A DNA stretch of 64,000 bases from Marthasterias glacialis (taxonomy: Eukaryota; Echinodermata; Asteroidea; Forcipulatida; Asteriidae), in NCBI GenBank assembly GCA_911728455.2, contig OU452227.1, positions 14,276,110-14,340,109 on the forward strand, written 5' to 3'. Shown here piece by piece: positions 45,901 through 56,198 of the stretch. Each line of letters begins with the position of its first letter. Within the stretch, counting starts at the first letter, position 1. A program made the translations under genes and the position numbers. The notes under the pieces are model-generated. The model had not been told where the DNA came from. It was given only the letters and a program-made list of their open reading frames with translations, and did no database searches.

Positions 45901-47115
45901 TTAACTTCAGCTTTGTGTTGAGGTGGTTCTCACACATAAGTCACTCTTCCAACGTGCATCGTAAAGTAAAAAGATATTAATAAAACAATGAAAGTTGGTA
46001 CGCAAATGTTGACAAAGTAATATGTATTTGTATTGAGTGGGGGAAAAATAAATGAAAAAAGAACTACTCCGGTGACTAAGAAGTGAAATTATAACAATTT
46101 TTCTTCAGTACAATGGGAAATACACAAAATATGTTTTTCACGAATTATATGCAGCACTACGTTTATCGGCCACATATCCGTCATTTGAAATAAGGTAAAA
46201 TACCGACAAGAATTAGAATTTGTATCATAACTTACCAAGATATCATTGAAGCAAATTTGTCACCTTCCCATGTGGTAATGTGGGCACTGCTGATTGAGGA
46301 AGGTCAGGTCAAGAACTTAAGTTTTGTTGCCTTAGTTCCGAGGATGGCTGCCGCACAAATGTTGCAATCAGCGCCCAAGCTAGCTCTAATGAGAAATCTG
46401 TAAAAGAACAGCCAAGTTGTATTGCGCCCCCTCTCCCTTATGAGGGCGCTATACAAGTTGACCGTTGTTTTCAGAATTTAAAAACGTCTTTAAAAAAAGG
46501 TAACAGTGGCGCAATGGTGACGTCATGTTGTTTAGTTAGATCTCAAGCTTTGATTTGATGTATTGTTTGTGTTTCGACTGTATAGTCCCTGAGACCGAAC
46601 GCTCAAAAGTTGCACGTGTTAAAGACTCCAATGACAAAAAGGGTCAGGTGGAGTATTCTTAATTCAAGAAAACCTATCTTTCTATTTGCAACATTGGTAA
46701 ATTTTCACACAAGTCAAAGATGTTTTGTTATTAAATTGCAATTTTAGTATAAAATGATATTTAAATTCATGTGTAAAAAAGAGAATGTTTGAATGTTCAT
46801 TTTTTCTTGTGTGATACGATTCGTATCATTATCTTAATGCAGATACGAAACCTATTACACTCTTTGGCTGCCCTGATGACGTCATTATTCCTACTAGATG
46901 GACCAATCATGTATTTCACTCATGGATCCCTCCAATCTTCTATGATAACTCTGGTCAGTCTGTTGGTGTGGTTTTTGGTTGCTCAGTAACCGTCTCCAAT
47001 GAATGTCATCAAGATGGAAATGGAACTTTTTCAGTTGGAGATACCAAAGTGATGTACAATGCGACAGACACGTCTGGGAATCATAGCTACTGTAATTTCA
47101 CCATTACAGTAACAG
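33382..47115 (+). CDS. Gene 2: secreted or surface SRCR-NIDO-HYR protein, 3' incomplete (7 exons traced)
   Basis: Plus-strand gene encoding a signal peptide, one SRCR domain, a nidogen (NIDO) domain split over four exons, and one type A HYR repeat. All seven exons have compatible phases (1/1/1/0/0/0/1/1). SRCR, NIDO and HYR are extracellular modules, so the product is secreted or displayed and likely joins matrix or cell adhesion; the partner is unknown. The last traced exon ends at phase 1 with a gtttg donor, so at least one more exon is expected, but none was seen up to 64000. Its HYR exon is closest to HYR A2 of gene 1. It may be the N-terminal architecture of the receptor family of gene 1, or a separate paralog whose 3' end was lost to repeats. 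Confidence 0.8.
34996..35035 (-). mobile_element. Helitron-like 3' end (hairpin plus CTAG)
   Basis: On the minus strand: GAACACC, a hairpin with AGAGTTT and AAAACTCT arms, a short spacer, then CTAG followed by T. It has the same layout as the ends in the 48-61 kb array but a different stem and longer loop. Confidence 0.4.
36643..36822. mobile_element. MITE-like imperfect inverted repeat, 180 bp
   Basis: 'acccttcccatgaaatatg...cacgcatgcgcac...tggtgggcaaaatg' pairs imperfectly with 'tttgcccacca...gtacgcatgcgtg...catggaaaggtgt'. In intron 1 of gene 2. Confidence 0.6.
37608..37964 (+). CDS. Gene 2 exon 2: SRCR domain
   Basis: 357 nt, phase 1-1, the whole domain in one exon. [80 protein letters not shown]. 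Six cysteines are visible; the LGC cysteine of many SRCRs is F here. A threonine/serine-rich linker ends the exon. The scavenger-receptor cysteine-rich fold is certain, its ligand unknown. Confidence 0.93.
37965..39641. other. Intron 2 of gene 2
   Basis: No exon recognised. The segment 39076-39180 resembles 47311-47420, upstream of the NIDO relic. Confidence 0.4.
39642..39760 (+). CDS. Gene 2 exon 3: NIDO domain, start
   Basis: 119 nt, phase 1-0. DGLFPFGVGYSSLLIRYGV, then EIQIPMPFPFFGQMFTSVF: the LFPFG...FPFFG motif that opens nidogen-type NIDO domains. Decayed copies of this exon lie at 6905 and 47461. Confidence 0.85.
39945..40025 (-). repeat. tRNA-like (SINE-like) fragment
   Basis: The minus strand reads 'ctcggtagtctagttggtaa', an A-box-like string, but the B box is degraded ('tggtatattcgagg'). 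Possibly a tRNA-derived SINE remnant. Confidence 0.3.
40117..40395 (-). repeat. 270 bp dispersed repeat, copy 3 (inverted)
   Basis: Reverse complement of the repeats at 12130 and 17352, including 'taccaatcctgta' and 'gaaatagttttgtctgaaat'. It lies in the intron between NIDO exons 3 and 4 of gene 2. Confidence 0.65.
40840..41133 (+). CDS. Gene 2 exon 4: NIDO domain, middle
   Basis: 294 nt, phase 0-0. Opens VSSNGLVSFGQGVSTFTPQ (the NG.hSFG motif of NIDO), continues with PVLAVFWTDLKWPIRRDD and KVKYRSLL, ending in LQFSASWMLILQWINKSF. The start of this exon survives as a relic at 7588. Confidence 0.85.
41527..41930 (-). pseudogene. Decayed LINE C-terminal fragment
   Basis: Minus-strand pieces read FLEAVDRMLPIDILYGQLAT, GTRRIGRASLTL and, in a shifted frame, VYICTKCNSDGHTRIRLHRN. 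These resemble the 'ILYGEL..G.R..GRP' and terminal C..C...C.SR.GL..H of LINE reverse transcriptase ORFs. Frameshifts are present. In the intron between gene 2 exons 4 and 5. Confidence 0.55.
42342..43068. mobile_element. Complete 727 bp MITE (TAGACCGATTGCGCGACC family)
   Basis: Left end TAGACCGATTGCGCGACCA and right end TGGTCGCGCAATCAGTCTA are inverted repeats with one mismatch; subterminal 'cacgtgacctatagtgggt' and 'acccactacaggtcacgtg' extend the symmetry. Flanked by T-A. Two left-truncated relatives are in gene 1. Confidence 0.8.
43296..43394 (+). CDS. Gene 2 exon 5: NIDO domain, continued
   Basis: 99 nt, phase 0-0. LKFQAVLMTDGRRSFAIFNY followed by KEIPSSARYSHPM: the 'FQ.vL.TDG..Sf..fNY' strand pair of NIDO. 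Upstream acceptor ttttcag, donor gtgagt. Confidence 0.85.
43650..44290. repeat. CRE/ETS-type dispersed repeat in gene 2 intron
   Basis: Related to the 52.4-52.8 kb repeat: 'tccggttttgacc...agacaaggccacc', 'ccaaattccacttcatattg', 'tgatgtatagatta' and 'gatgacgtcatcatgacgtc' occur in the same order. Confidence 0.65.
45033..45165 (+). CDS. Gene 2 exon 6: NIDO domain, end
   Basis: 133 nt, phase 0-1. VGYNAGDGVTYHAVPGSLTD then SNIGIRGRWLFRLDTA: the 'GYNAGDG..Y..vPGS' and 'SN.G..GrW.FR.D' motifs that close NIDO domains. Confidence 0.88.
45166..46842. other. Intron 6 of gene 2
   Basis: No exon or repeat end recognised. Confidence 0.4.
46843..47115 (+). CDS. Gene 2 exon 7: HYR repeat, type A
   Basis: 273 nt, phase 1-1. 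FGCPDDVIIPTRWTNHVFHS, VVFGCSVTVSNEC, TFSVGDTKVMYNATD, SYCNFTITVT. It shares the FGCPDDV opening, NATD and YCNF with HYR A2 of gene 1, and as in gene 1 a NIDO relic follows it. Confidence 0.87.
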
Positions 47116-47454
47116 GTTTGTGTGCACTTTGGCTCCTTTACTAAACAATAATATTGTTCGTTTACCTTTTTTTGTTACAAACTTCTAACACTTCAGTTTC
47201 AGCAGTTTCAGCAATGATGTTTGGAAAAAGAATAAATGCTTCCACAATGACATATTAGCCTTTAGATACAAATGCACTCTATTTTCATCCCAGTCATCTG
47301 TTTCCCCTGATTTTTCTGAAGTAGCGGTGTTGTTGAACAATCACATTTCTATCTCAGCTACACACAAAGGTATCATGAAATTATACTTATTGTTGAAACA
47401 CTGACCATGTGCGATAAGTATTTGATTGGAAATAAAACATTTAAACCACGAAAA

Positions 47455-47600
47455 TCCAGACAAGTATTTCCATTTGGAGTGATTGGAGACTCATATTTTC
47501 CCAGAGAGGTTGACGTTTACATACGAGATTCCAATCCCTATGCCGATTCCTTTCATTGGTCAGAATTTCACCTCCGTCTTTGTGAGTTCTTGTTTTTGGA
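47455..47600 (+). pseudogene. Relic of NIDO first exon after gene 2
   Basis: VFPFGVIGDSYFPREVDVY is in one frame, then a +1 shift is needed to read EIPIPMPIPFIGQNFTSVF before a gtgagt donor. It aligns with the intact exon 3 of gene 2 and with the relic at 6905. The intron just upstream (47311-47420) also resembles the intron before exon 3 (39076-39180). Confidence 0.7.
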
Positions 47601-47887
47601 GCTTTACTCGATTATTTTTTAGAGTTTAGTAAAAGTTGGTGGGCGGTTGAAAATTGTGACGACCTATAACAAACAATTGAAAGCCACCATGACATCAGCT
47701 AATTCTCAACCGTATATTGTGTTACCCGAAACCCTTGTGTTTGTTTTGCCAGATTTTTTTTTTTCATTTTTCATTTTTCTTTTGGGCGGGGGGATTCGGA
47801 AGCAACGCATGTTATTATCGGTGGTGCAAATCAATATTATTAACAAACAAAATACGTTCTATTTTTCTCACCATCACAAAAAAAAGA

Positions 47888-47930
47888 CTAGAAATTGAGA
47901 GTTTGTGAACAAACTCACGGTGTTCGGCTG
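47888..47930 (-). mobile_element. Helitron-like 3' end
   Basis: Minus strand: CCGAACACC, hairpin GAGTTTGT-TC-ACAAACTC (47899-47916), 7 nt spacer, CTAG. Confidence 0.5.
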
Positions 47931-48859
47931 GAACATAATAAAGTGATTGCGTCATTGAAAACAAGGTCAATATTGTGTGCTGTGCTGATGGGCAAAATTT
48001 TTATTTGTACCTTGTGTTGATCTTTAGGCATGAAGGTCAGTCATATGAAACTTCAACTTCCGGTTTTGACATGAACTATGGGTCAAATGGGGTCACACTC
48101 TGCGATAGTTGTACAGTATTTCAAGGGCTTGCATATGGTGCAAAAATCTCCTGTGTAACTTTTATGATTCCCAAATATGATTTTTTTTAAACATTAAACG
48201 TTGATTTAATATAATGACGTCATCGATGATGTCATAATCCGAAAAAATCCAGTTTCATTTACACAGTAATGTCTAAGGCAACAGTAAGTTTCAAGTCTGT
48301 ATCACGTTTAGTTGATGAATTATGAATTTACTATCTGTGAAATTTCAACATCCGTTTCAACCGGAAGTAAGGGTCAAATGGGGTCACATCTTTAACACAA
48401 ATTTTAGAATGGTTAACGAGCTTTCAGATGAAGTAATGATTATTAATGAATTCTGTTTTGTTATTGAAAAATAATCTTTTTGAAAAATAAAATTTCAACT
48501 TCCTGTTTCGACCGGAAGTCAAGATCTAATGGGGTCACAAACTGTAAGATGTGCAGAGTAATTGAAGATCTTTTATATGGTGCAAAGATCTTGTATGTAT
48601 CATTTACGGTTCTTCAGATATGAATTTTTGAAATATTAAACGATGATTTATTTTAACGACGTCATCGATGACGTCATCATCCAGAAAAAACTGCAGTTTA
48701 CTGCACAGTAAAGTTGAAGGTAATAGTAAGTTTCAAGACTGTACCTCGTTTAGTTAATGACCTATGAATCATTTTATATGTTAACTTCAACTTCCGGTTT
48801 CGACCGGAAGTCAAGGTCAAATGGGGTCACACTTTCTGTAAGACATGTAGACTGGTTAA

Positions 48860-49781
48860 CCCTATCAGGACCGGGCTTTTTTTGGTTGTACGGGGACCGG
48901 GGGGGGCACATAGTGCCCCCCCCTCCGTATTTTCCAAAGTGTTCGACCGATTTTGATGAAACTTGCCACAAATGTTCATTTCACCGAGTTCTACATGATG
49001 ACGTCACAAAATTTTAAAAAACCGTCACTAGAGGGCGTTTTTGACTGATTTTTGCCCATTTTTGGTCAAAAATCGTGTTTTTGCCATAACTTCTGTCTTT
49101 TTTGTCCGAATGTTTTGAAACTTGGCAAGCTTGTACATTTTAACAAGATAAATATAATTTGAACCTAATTTAGTCAATGGATTTATTTTTAGGGGGCATA
49201 ATAATTCATTAATTTATCCCATTTTCGGGAAAAAATGTTTTTTTGCGTTTTTTTCACTTAACAATCAAAATGGCCGCCGCCAAGGGCCCAGGGAGAAATA
49301 ATAAGGCATGATTGACAAATCTGAACATTTTTTTGGGTCTGAAAAGTAATAAATTAGCAGGTTGAAAATGTTCCATTGTTAAAAAACTTGATATAATTTG
49401 ACCCCCTAATTACAGGCTGAAAACACTAAATCCAAGATGGCCGCCAAAAATGGCGGCCATTTTGAATTCCCGAAACCATTTCAGACTATCACGTGACTCA
49501 CCACTATCACTTTTCTGGCAAAAAAACATAAAATAAGTGGAAATTATGTCCAAAAAGTTTTAAAAATCACTAAAAAACAGTAAAATCGTGTGACTCAAGG
49601 TCAAACAAATGGTTTACATGGCAACAGCTAACCCTCGGTATCAATTGTTTTTGCCAATATGATCCTAGATATATTTTAGGAAAAGTCAGAAAATTTCGCG
49701 GTGATCGGACTAAGCGTTAAAAAGTTACGGTAAAAAAATTGGTAGGGGGGGCACATTGTGCCCCCCCCCGTCCTGATAGGG
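48860..49781. mobile_element. 922 bp TTAA-flanked transposon (piggyBac- or Kolobok-like, non-autonomous)
   Basis: Flanked by TTAA on both sides (48856-48859, 49782-49785). Perfect 12 bp terminal repeats CCCTATCAGGAC/GTCCTGATAGGG, then subterminal 'gggggggcaca..gtgcccccccc' palindromes. The related empty site at about 48401 ('agaatggttaacgagctttc') shows the uninterrupted host repeat. Non-coding; it contains 'aagatggccgcc' strings that resemble YY1 sites. Confidence 0.88.
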
Positions 49782-50513
49782 TTAAAGTGTTTTCAGATGA
49801 AGTAATGGTTTTTACTATAGCCTGTTTTTTATTGAAATAGGATTTTTTTGAAAAATGACATTTTAACTTCCGGTTTCGACCGGAAGTCAAGGTCAAATGG
49901 GGTCACACACTGTGTAAGATTTGTAGAGTAATCGAAAAGCTTTCATATAGTGCAAAGATCTTGTATGTAACATATACGGTTCTTCAGATATGGATTTTTT
50001 AAATATTAAGCGTTGATTTAATATAATGACGCAATCAATGACGTCATCTTTTACGGCCAGAAGACAATGTCAAACTGGTATTATGTCTGTGCAAAAGTTT
50101 GAGCAGGCTAAACGATCTTCAAACTGACATTTAAATTTTGACAATATGATAAGTAGTTCTTGAATTATGAATTTTTTAAATTTTGAACTTCCGGTTTTGA
50201 CCGGAAGTAAAGGTCAAATGAGGTCAAGTTGTGCATGACATTTGTAGAACTTTACAGGAGGTTTCATGTAGTGGAAGAATCTTGAACGTAGCGCTTCTGG
50301 ATCTGAAGATATGAATTTTCAAATTATTTAACGTTTATTTACCGTAATGACGTCATCAATGACGTCATCATTCCAAAAAAGTTGCGGTTTCGTCTGCTCA
50401 TCAAGGTCGATGTTCATGACAAGTTTCAAGTTCATACAAGCTTCACTTTTGCTCAAAATTTGCGGAGAAGGTTCATTGAGAAAGAAGAAGACGCAGAAAA
50501 AAAACAAAAAAAA

Positions 50514-50560
50514 CTAGACATTCAGTTTTTGTGGCATCACAAAAACTAGGTGTTCGGCAA
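50514..50560 (-). mobile_element. Helitron-like 3' end, alternative stem
   Basis: Minus strand: GCCGAACACC, hairpin GTTTTTGTG-ATGC-CACAAAAAC (50525-50546), 7 nt spacer, CTAG. Confidence 0.5.
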
Positions 50561-50615
50561 TAACGAATTGCTTCTAAACATCGATGAGTTAATACACACA
50601 ACAATGTAAAAAAAA

Positions 50616-52126
50616 AAGCCGTTACAATTAGTGTTGTAGCACCATTGATTTCAAACTTGTTACCAGAGGACGTTGTTTAATGTAATGACGTCATCAGTTT
50701 TGAAAACGCAGAGTCCTTTACCTACTCACACTGAAACCACTGTCCAAAGCTCAATTTATACTGACCAAAGAACTAAAAAATAATGGCTTTATAACAATTC
50801 TTTCCTTCAACTCCCGGTTTGAACCGCAATACAAGGTCAAATTGGGGTCATTTCTTTGAGACATCTAAATTGTTTCCAAAAGACCTTTGCGATGATGTGT
50901 CGATTGTAAAAATCCCTTGTGCACTTCAGGAGTTCTGATTTAATTAATAAACTTTGATTTATTGTAACTCAACATCTGATGACGTCATCATGACGTCATC
51001 GTTTTATTTCGCGTCTTCATATTGAGGTTCAAGTATATGCACAGTTTCAAGGTTCAGTTTAATTTCAATTTTGAGTTATTTATTTGAAGAAAATTTTGGA
51101 GGAATTAACATTTAAAGCAACATAATGGTCTCTATGAGACACCGTATAACACATGGTTTTGATTTTGTTTGATATATTGAAAGTGAAATCAAATAAAACC
51201 TTTAAATATGAATATGAAAATAATTAAAAAGAGCTTTATCATATGTATTTCATGGGGACTTCCGGTTTGGGCAGGAAGCGAGGTCAACTCAGGTCACTAA
51301 GAATTGTAAAGAACCGCATACATTTATTGTTACTCGACTCCTGGAGGAAAAACAAGTTACCTTTTTGGTTTTAACTGCCAGGAAAAACAATGTTTTCATG
51401 CTTTCCAAAGTGTTCCTTTTCCACGCAGTGCAATTGGCTGCCGCCAGGTTGTGTGTTCAAAATAGTATTCATATTGCCTTTTATCAAAACATTAACCCTT
51501 GCTGCCCTCCGTTTTGTTCGGCATCTATGCGGTGTCAATAAAACAAAGTGTGTATCGCCAAAGAACGTTGGTGGCGCTATATCAAATTAACGGTCTTATT
51601 TGAACATCACGAACACTGGTGTACTGTACAGTCAATCTGACATTTGACAGATTCAAATTCCGAGCTCATTATCTGTATTAAAAAGTTCAAAAGTTTTATA
51701 AAAACTACCCCACTTTGATAAACATCATAAACACGTTTTTGCACGGCTAAAGAAATACACGGACATTTTGAAAGGCGATGACTTTACTTTTAAACTTTAC
51801 TTTTAAACAGATTTACTCAGCGTATCCCGACAACAACTCTCGCGGGGGTAAAGTGCCTCTGGCCCCGCTGTTTCACACTTGTGACTCTCGTATGTAAGCA
51901 CGTACGTGATCGGTATAATAGAACGAAAGACGATCATTTTGTCAATTGCATTTTCTCCACCATTATACATCAAACAACTCACGTGAGCATGTGATCGTCT
52001 CAGTAAAGTCTCCTCTTCCTCTCCCTGTCACAATTAAGCCACCAGAATAACATAAAGGGAAACATTTCCACTCTGAACTTGGCATGACTTACATGTTTTT
52101 CTTTGCGTCGCCATTATTACACACAC
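50616..52126 (+). repeat. 1.5 kb direct duplication, copy 1
   Basis: From 'aagccgttacaattagtgtt' to the first 'acacac' after 'ccattattac'. Nearly identical to 62281-63846 over its full length. It holds CRE/ETS-type repeat sequence and a tail without recognisable features. Confidence 0.85.
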
Positions 52127-52911
52127 GCAGAACTTAACAACACACCGCAAAGTTCGATGAACTGTGACAAGACCTGACTTGTTGCGTGTAAGTATATACA
52201 CAGCATGCAGTAAAAGCCTAGAGTGCACACGCACGGGGTGCAATACAGTAAGGTAACTGTACAGACTCTATCGGCGATCGCGCTAAAAACGGCACTTTTC
52301 ACCTTAATATAACTTCGTTATGCAACGGCCAATTTTGTTCAAATTTCACAATAAGGCTTTTATAGTCGTTATTACTAAAAAATTCAACATGTAGTTTGCT
52401 AAAAAAAAATTGAAATAAAAAAAATATTTTTAAACTCGTCGTCGTAACAAACTGTAACATTTGATGACGTCATCAATGTAATATTTTCAAAGGTCATAAA
52501 CTACATTTTACTTCGTACACTGAAACCATGTCCAAATTCTGTTTCATATTGACTCCACAGCTTAAATTCTGACTTTTTAGGCATTTTTGGCTTCAACTTC
52601 CGGTTTGAACCGGAAGACAAGGTCAAGTTGGGGTCATCTCTGTGAGACATTTAATTATTTTTCCAAGACCTTTCCGATGAGGTATAGATTGTAAAAATCC
52701 ATTGTGTACTTCAGGAGTTATGATTTTTTCAATTATTAAACTTTGATTTAACGTAATTCGACACCAGATGACGTCATGATGACGTCATTGTTCAAGTGCC
52801 GTCTTCAAGTTAAGGTTCAAGTATGTGCCAAGTTTCAAGGTTCAATTCATTTTCAATCTTGAGTTATCTTTTGGATACAAGTTCCCGGGAAGAAGAAGAA
52901 GTAAAAGTAAA

Positions 52912-52955
52912 CTAGAAATTGAGAGTTTGTGAACAAACTCACGGTGTTCGGCTTA
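52912..52955 (-). mobile_element. Helitron-like 3' end
   Basis: Minus strand: CCGAACACC, hairpin at 52923-52940, 7 nt spacer, CTAG. The unit it begins is interrupted by the 3.8 kb TIR element at 54517. Confidence 0.5.
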
Positions 52956-54961
52956 ATTACGTAATTTTAAGGTCATTATTGTGTGCAGGTTTTTTGTCTT
53001 TTTGTGCTATGCTGACGGGCGAAATATTTATTTGTACTTTTTTATCTTTATGCATGAAGGTTTGTCATATTAAACTTCAACTTCCGGTTTGACAGGATTT
53101 AAAGGTCAAATGGGGCCACACTTTGTGCATAACATCTAGAATTGCCAGAGAGCTCAAAATTGATGTAATGATTATTAATGTACCACGTTTCATTAATAAG
53201 ATACACAATTTTGTATGTACAAACTTATACTTCCGGTTTCGACCGGAAATGAATGTCAAATGAGGTCACACATTGTACATTTGTAGAATCGTCGAAGGGC
53301 CTTAAAGGCATTGCATACGTTTGGTAATGACTCTGAAAATTTTTGGCAATAAAAACTTACTTGGTAAGAAGTACAGCAGCTTTGGATAGTATAATGCGTT
53401 TTGAGAAACGTTTCACTTCGAAGTACTGCAGTTATGGAAAAATACATCACTTTTTATCCCCCAAAATTTGAATCTGAGAAGCGTTATGGCCGTAACGCTT
53501 CTCACAATGTGTATTCCAATGACAGATACTTCTTCTGCGTGAACGCAACCGCTCCAGATTTTTGGCGATATCTCAAAACGCTGCTACCTTTCGAAATGAA
53601 GTTTACACAGGTTAGTTTTATGGTATACATCTACAATTATATAGCATTAAGGCAAACGTACGGTTCCAAAAACCAAAGGTATACTTTGCCTTTAAAATTA
53701 AGTTATTATATTAATACACAAAATAATATTATTCAGATACGATTTTTTATAAAACAAACTACTACTTCCGGTTTCGACCGGAAGTAAAGGTCAAATGGGG
53801 TCACACTCTGTGTAAGATTTGTTTAACACTTCATGACCTTTCATATGGTGTAAAGATCATGTATGTAGCATATCTGATTCTGGAGATATGAGTATTTTAA
53901 TAAAAAACTTCAATTTAATATAATGACGTCATCGATGACGTCATCATTCCAAATTTTGTTCTTTGTCATGTACACGCTTTGGTCTAAGTACGTGGTAAGT
54001 TTCAAGTCTGTACATGCTCTATTTTTTGAGATAGCAAAATAATTTTTTTTTCGACCTCGTGTACCATTTTCGTTGTGACGTAGCTATGACGTCACACATC
54101 ATATTTTTAGAATGCTCTTGAGTTAAAGAAAATATTATGCATTGAACATTTTTTCATATTTTCATTCACTTAGGCTCTATAGCCCAAAATAACATGATTT
54201 GTTACTTTAACTTCCGGTTTCGACCGGAAGTAAAGGTCAAATGGGGTCACGTCGTGCACCACATTTGTAAATCTTTATAAGAGGTTTCATGTAAAAAAAG
54301 AATCTTGAACGTAGCTCTTTTGGTTTTGAAGATATGATTTTTCAAATTATTTAAGGTTTATTCAACGTTTATTTAACGTAATGACGTCATCAATGACGTC
54401 ACCATTCCAAAAAAGTTGCGGTGCCGTCTACTCACCGAGGTTGATGTTCATGAGAAGTTTCAAGTTCATACAAGTTTCAGTTTTTCTCAAAATTGGCGGA
54501 GAACGTTCAGGCAGAATAGTAGCTGGGCCGTGAGGTTAAAATCCCTTTGGTTTTTAAGTTCAATGACCACCATCTGGGGTGGGGATGAAATGTTGATAAA
54601 ATGGGGCCCAATACCCTTCTTAGCAACATATTTTTTTTCACACTCGCAAATGTTGCACATTAGGGATAAAAGTTGCCGTGAAAGGTACTTTTACATCAAC
54701 TGTACGTTATAAACTAAAAAATGCTTTTAGATGCTTAACCTATAAAAAGAACTCAATATTTCAGTTAGAATTTCTTTCTGGAAACGATGTTTATTGATGT
54801 GAATGAAAAAGAACACACTATACCAAATTAAAGAAGTAAACGAAATAAGAATAAAATAGTTTTTCCTGCTAGAAATAATATTATATATAATAACGTGCAG
54901 TTGATGATTTTTACACATGTCCATGCTTATACACACACATGGACTGGCAATGAGGACACAA

Positions 54962-55062
54962 TATCATGTCTATGCACACCAGGAGGGACTGTGAGTGACC
55001 ACATGAGGAAAATGGGTCCCTTGTGTGGTCACTCACAGTCCCAAGGGGGGCGTAGACATGAT
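54962..55062. repeat. Fold-back repeat
   Basis: The arm with 'atcatgtctatgcacacc...gggactgtgagtgaccaca' (54963-55008) is repeated inverted at 55023-55062, separated by about 14 bp. It lies within the 3.8 kb TIR element. Confidence 0.75.
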
Positions 55063-55252
55063 CTAGTGGCCGAATTATGACAGTCCATATATAATGTGTT
55101 TTATTACACACCACGGTCAAACCACGAGCGAAGAAATGTTTTTGGGCATTATACTCGAAAACGGACACACGGAACGCGTATCTATTTCACGCTCGCGTAA
55201 ATTGTGTGACAGCGTATGGTTTTAACCAATCGGGAAGCAGAATCAACAAGAG

Positions 55253-55440
55253 GCGTGTAATATTATACAAATATTGACTGCTTCGAGTGCTATGGTTAAA
55301 ACTACGGATCTAGAGGTGATCCCCAGAGCGTTATATTTTCCAAGGTGAGGCCGAAGGTGAAATAGACTGCTCCAGGGTCACCAATGGCGTAGTTTTACCA
55401 AAGCACTCAAAGCAGTTAATATTTGTTTTATAACACCCCT
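55253..55440. mobile_element. MITE-like inverted repeat, about 190 bp
   Basis: Left arm 'gtgtaatattatacaaatat...gactgcttcgagtgct...aaaactacg' matches the inverted right arm ending 'tataacacccc' over some 50 bp with few mismatches. Short unique centre. Nested in the 3.8 kb element. Confidence 0.7.
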
Positions 55441-55481
55441 TACATATATTGTGCCTAGATGTATATGTACCAAGAACCTGC

Positions 55482-55566
55482 ATTGGCTATGGGTAGAGTA
55501 CATTGGTTGCTATAGGTACAGTACATTGGTTGCTAAAGGTACAGTACATTGGTTGCTAAAGGTACA
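55482..55566 (+). repeat. Tandem repeat, about 22 bp unit, four copies
   Basis: Units of the form 'ggtacagtacattggttgct(a/g)a' follow one another; the first copy is the most diverged. Confidence 0.85.
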
Positions 55567-56198
55567 ACGCATAGTACTTGTGTGGCTTTCTAGTAAAAAC
55601 ATATTATGTACAAGCTCTAAACCAATCATAAGGCAGAATTTTTGTTGTTATGATAGCAAAAACATTGACGATGAACTGTGTTACGTCAAGAATGTTAAAA
55701 ATGGCTACCTTTTCAGTGTGTATTGATAACAGCAATGTAGCATGCAAGATTGTCACAATCTGGCATTAAATCAAAAGAGTAAATTATGTCATGACAAAGC
55801 ATGTCCCTGTTATCAACATACTCTGATAGGGAAAGTCACTATTTGAAATTGACTATTCAACACCAATCGTATAATTATGATGTTGTCACAAACTTTCTTC
55901 TTCAAAATGAAAAACGGTGAGCTGATTTATTTATTTATTTAAAAGAGGCTATTTTCAAAACAAGCTCTATAATAATATTTACTTCTGTACTCCTAATAAA
56001 GCCAAAAGTGTAGAAAATTAAAATATCTGATGATTGAATAAAAGCACTTGGCTAATAGAAACTATCTTGTTGTTATGTGGTATTTCTCCATTTGCAAGTT
56101 GTTGAATGCTTATGAGTACAATGGTAAGAATATTTTCATGAGGTGAAATAAAGACTTTTCATTTAAATGAAAATATTCAGGCATGCAACTGCAGTTTG

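Noticed and set aside
54416-54712. Frame crossing the left end of the 3.8 kb element
   Set aside because: It spans the border between host repeat and transposon, so it is accidental.
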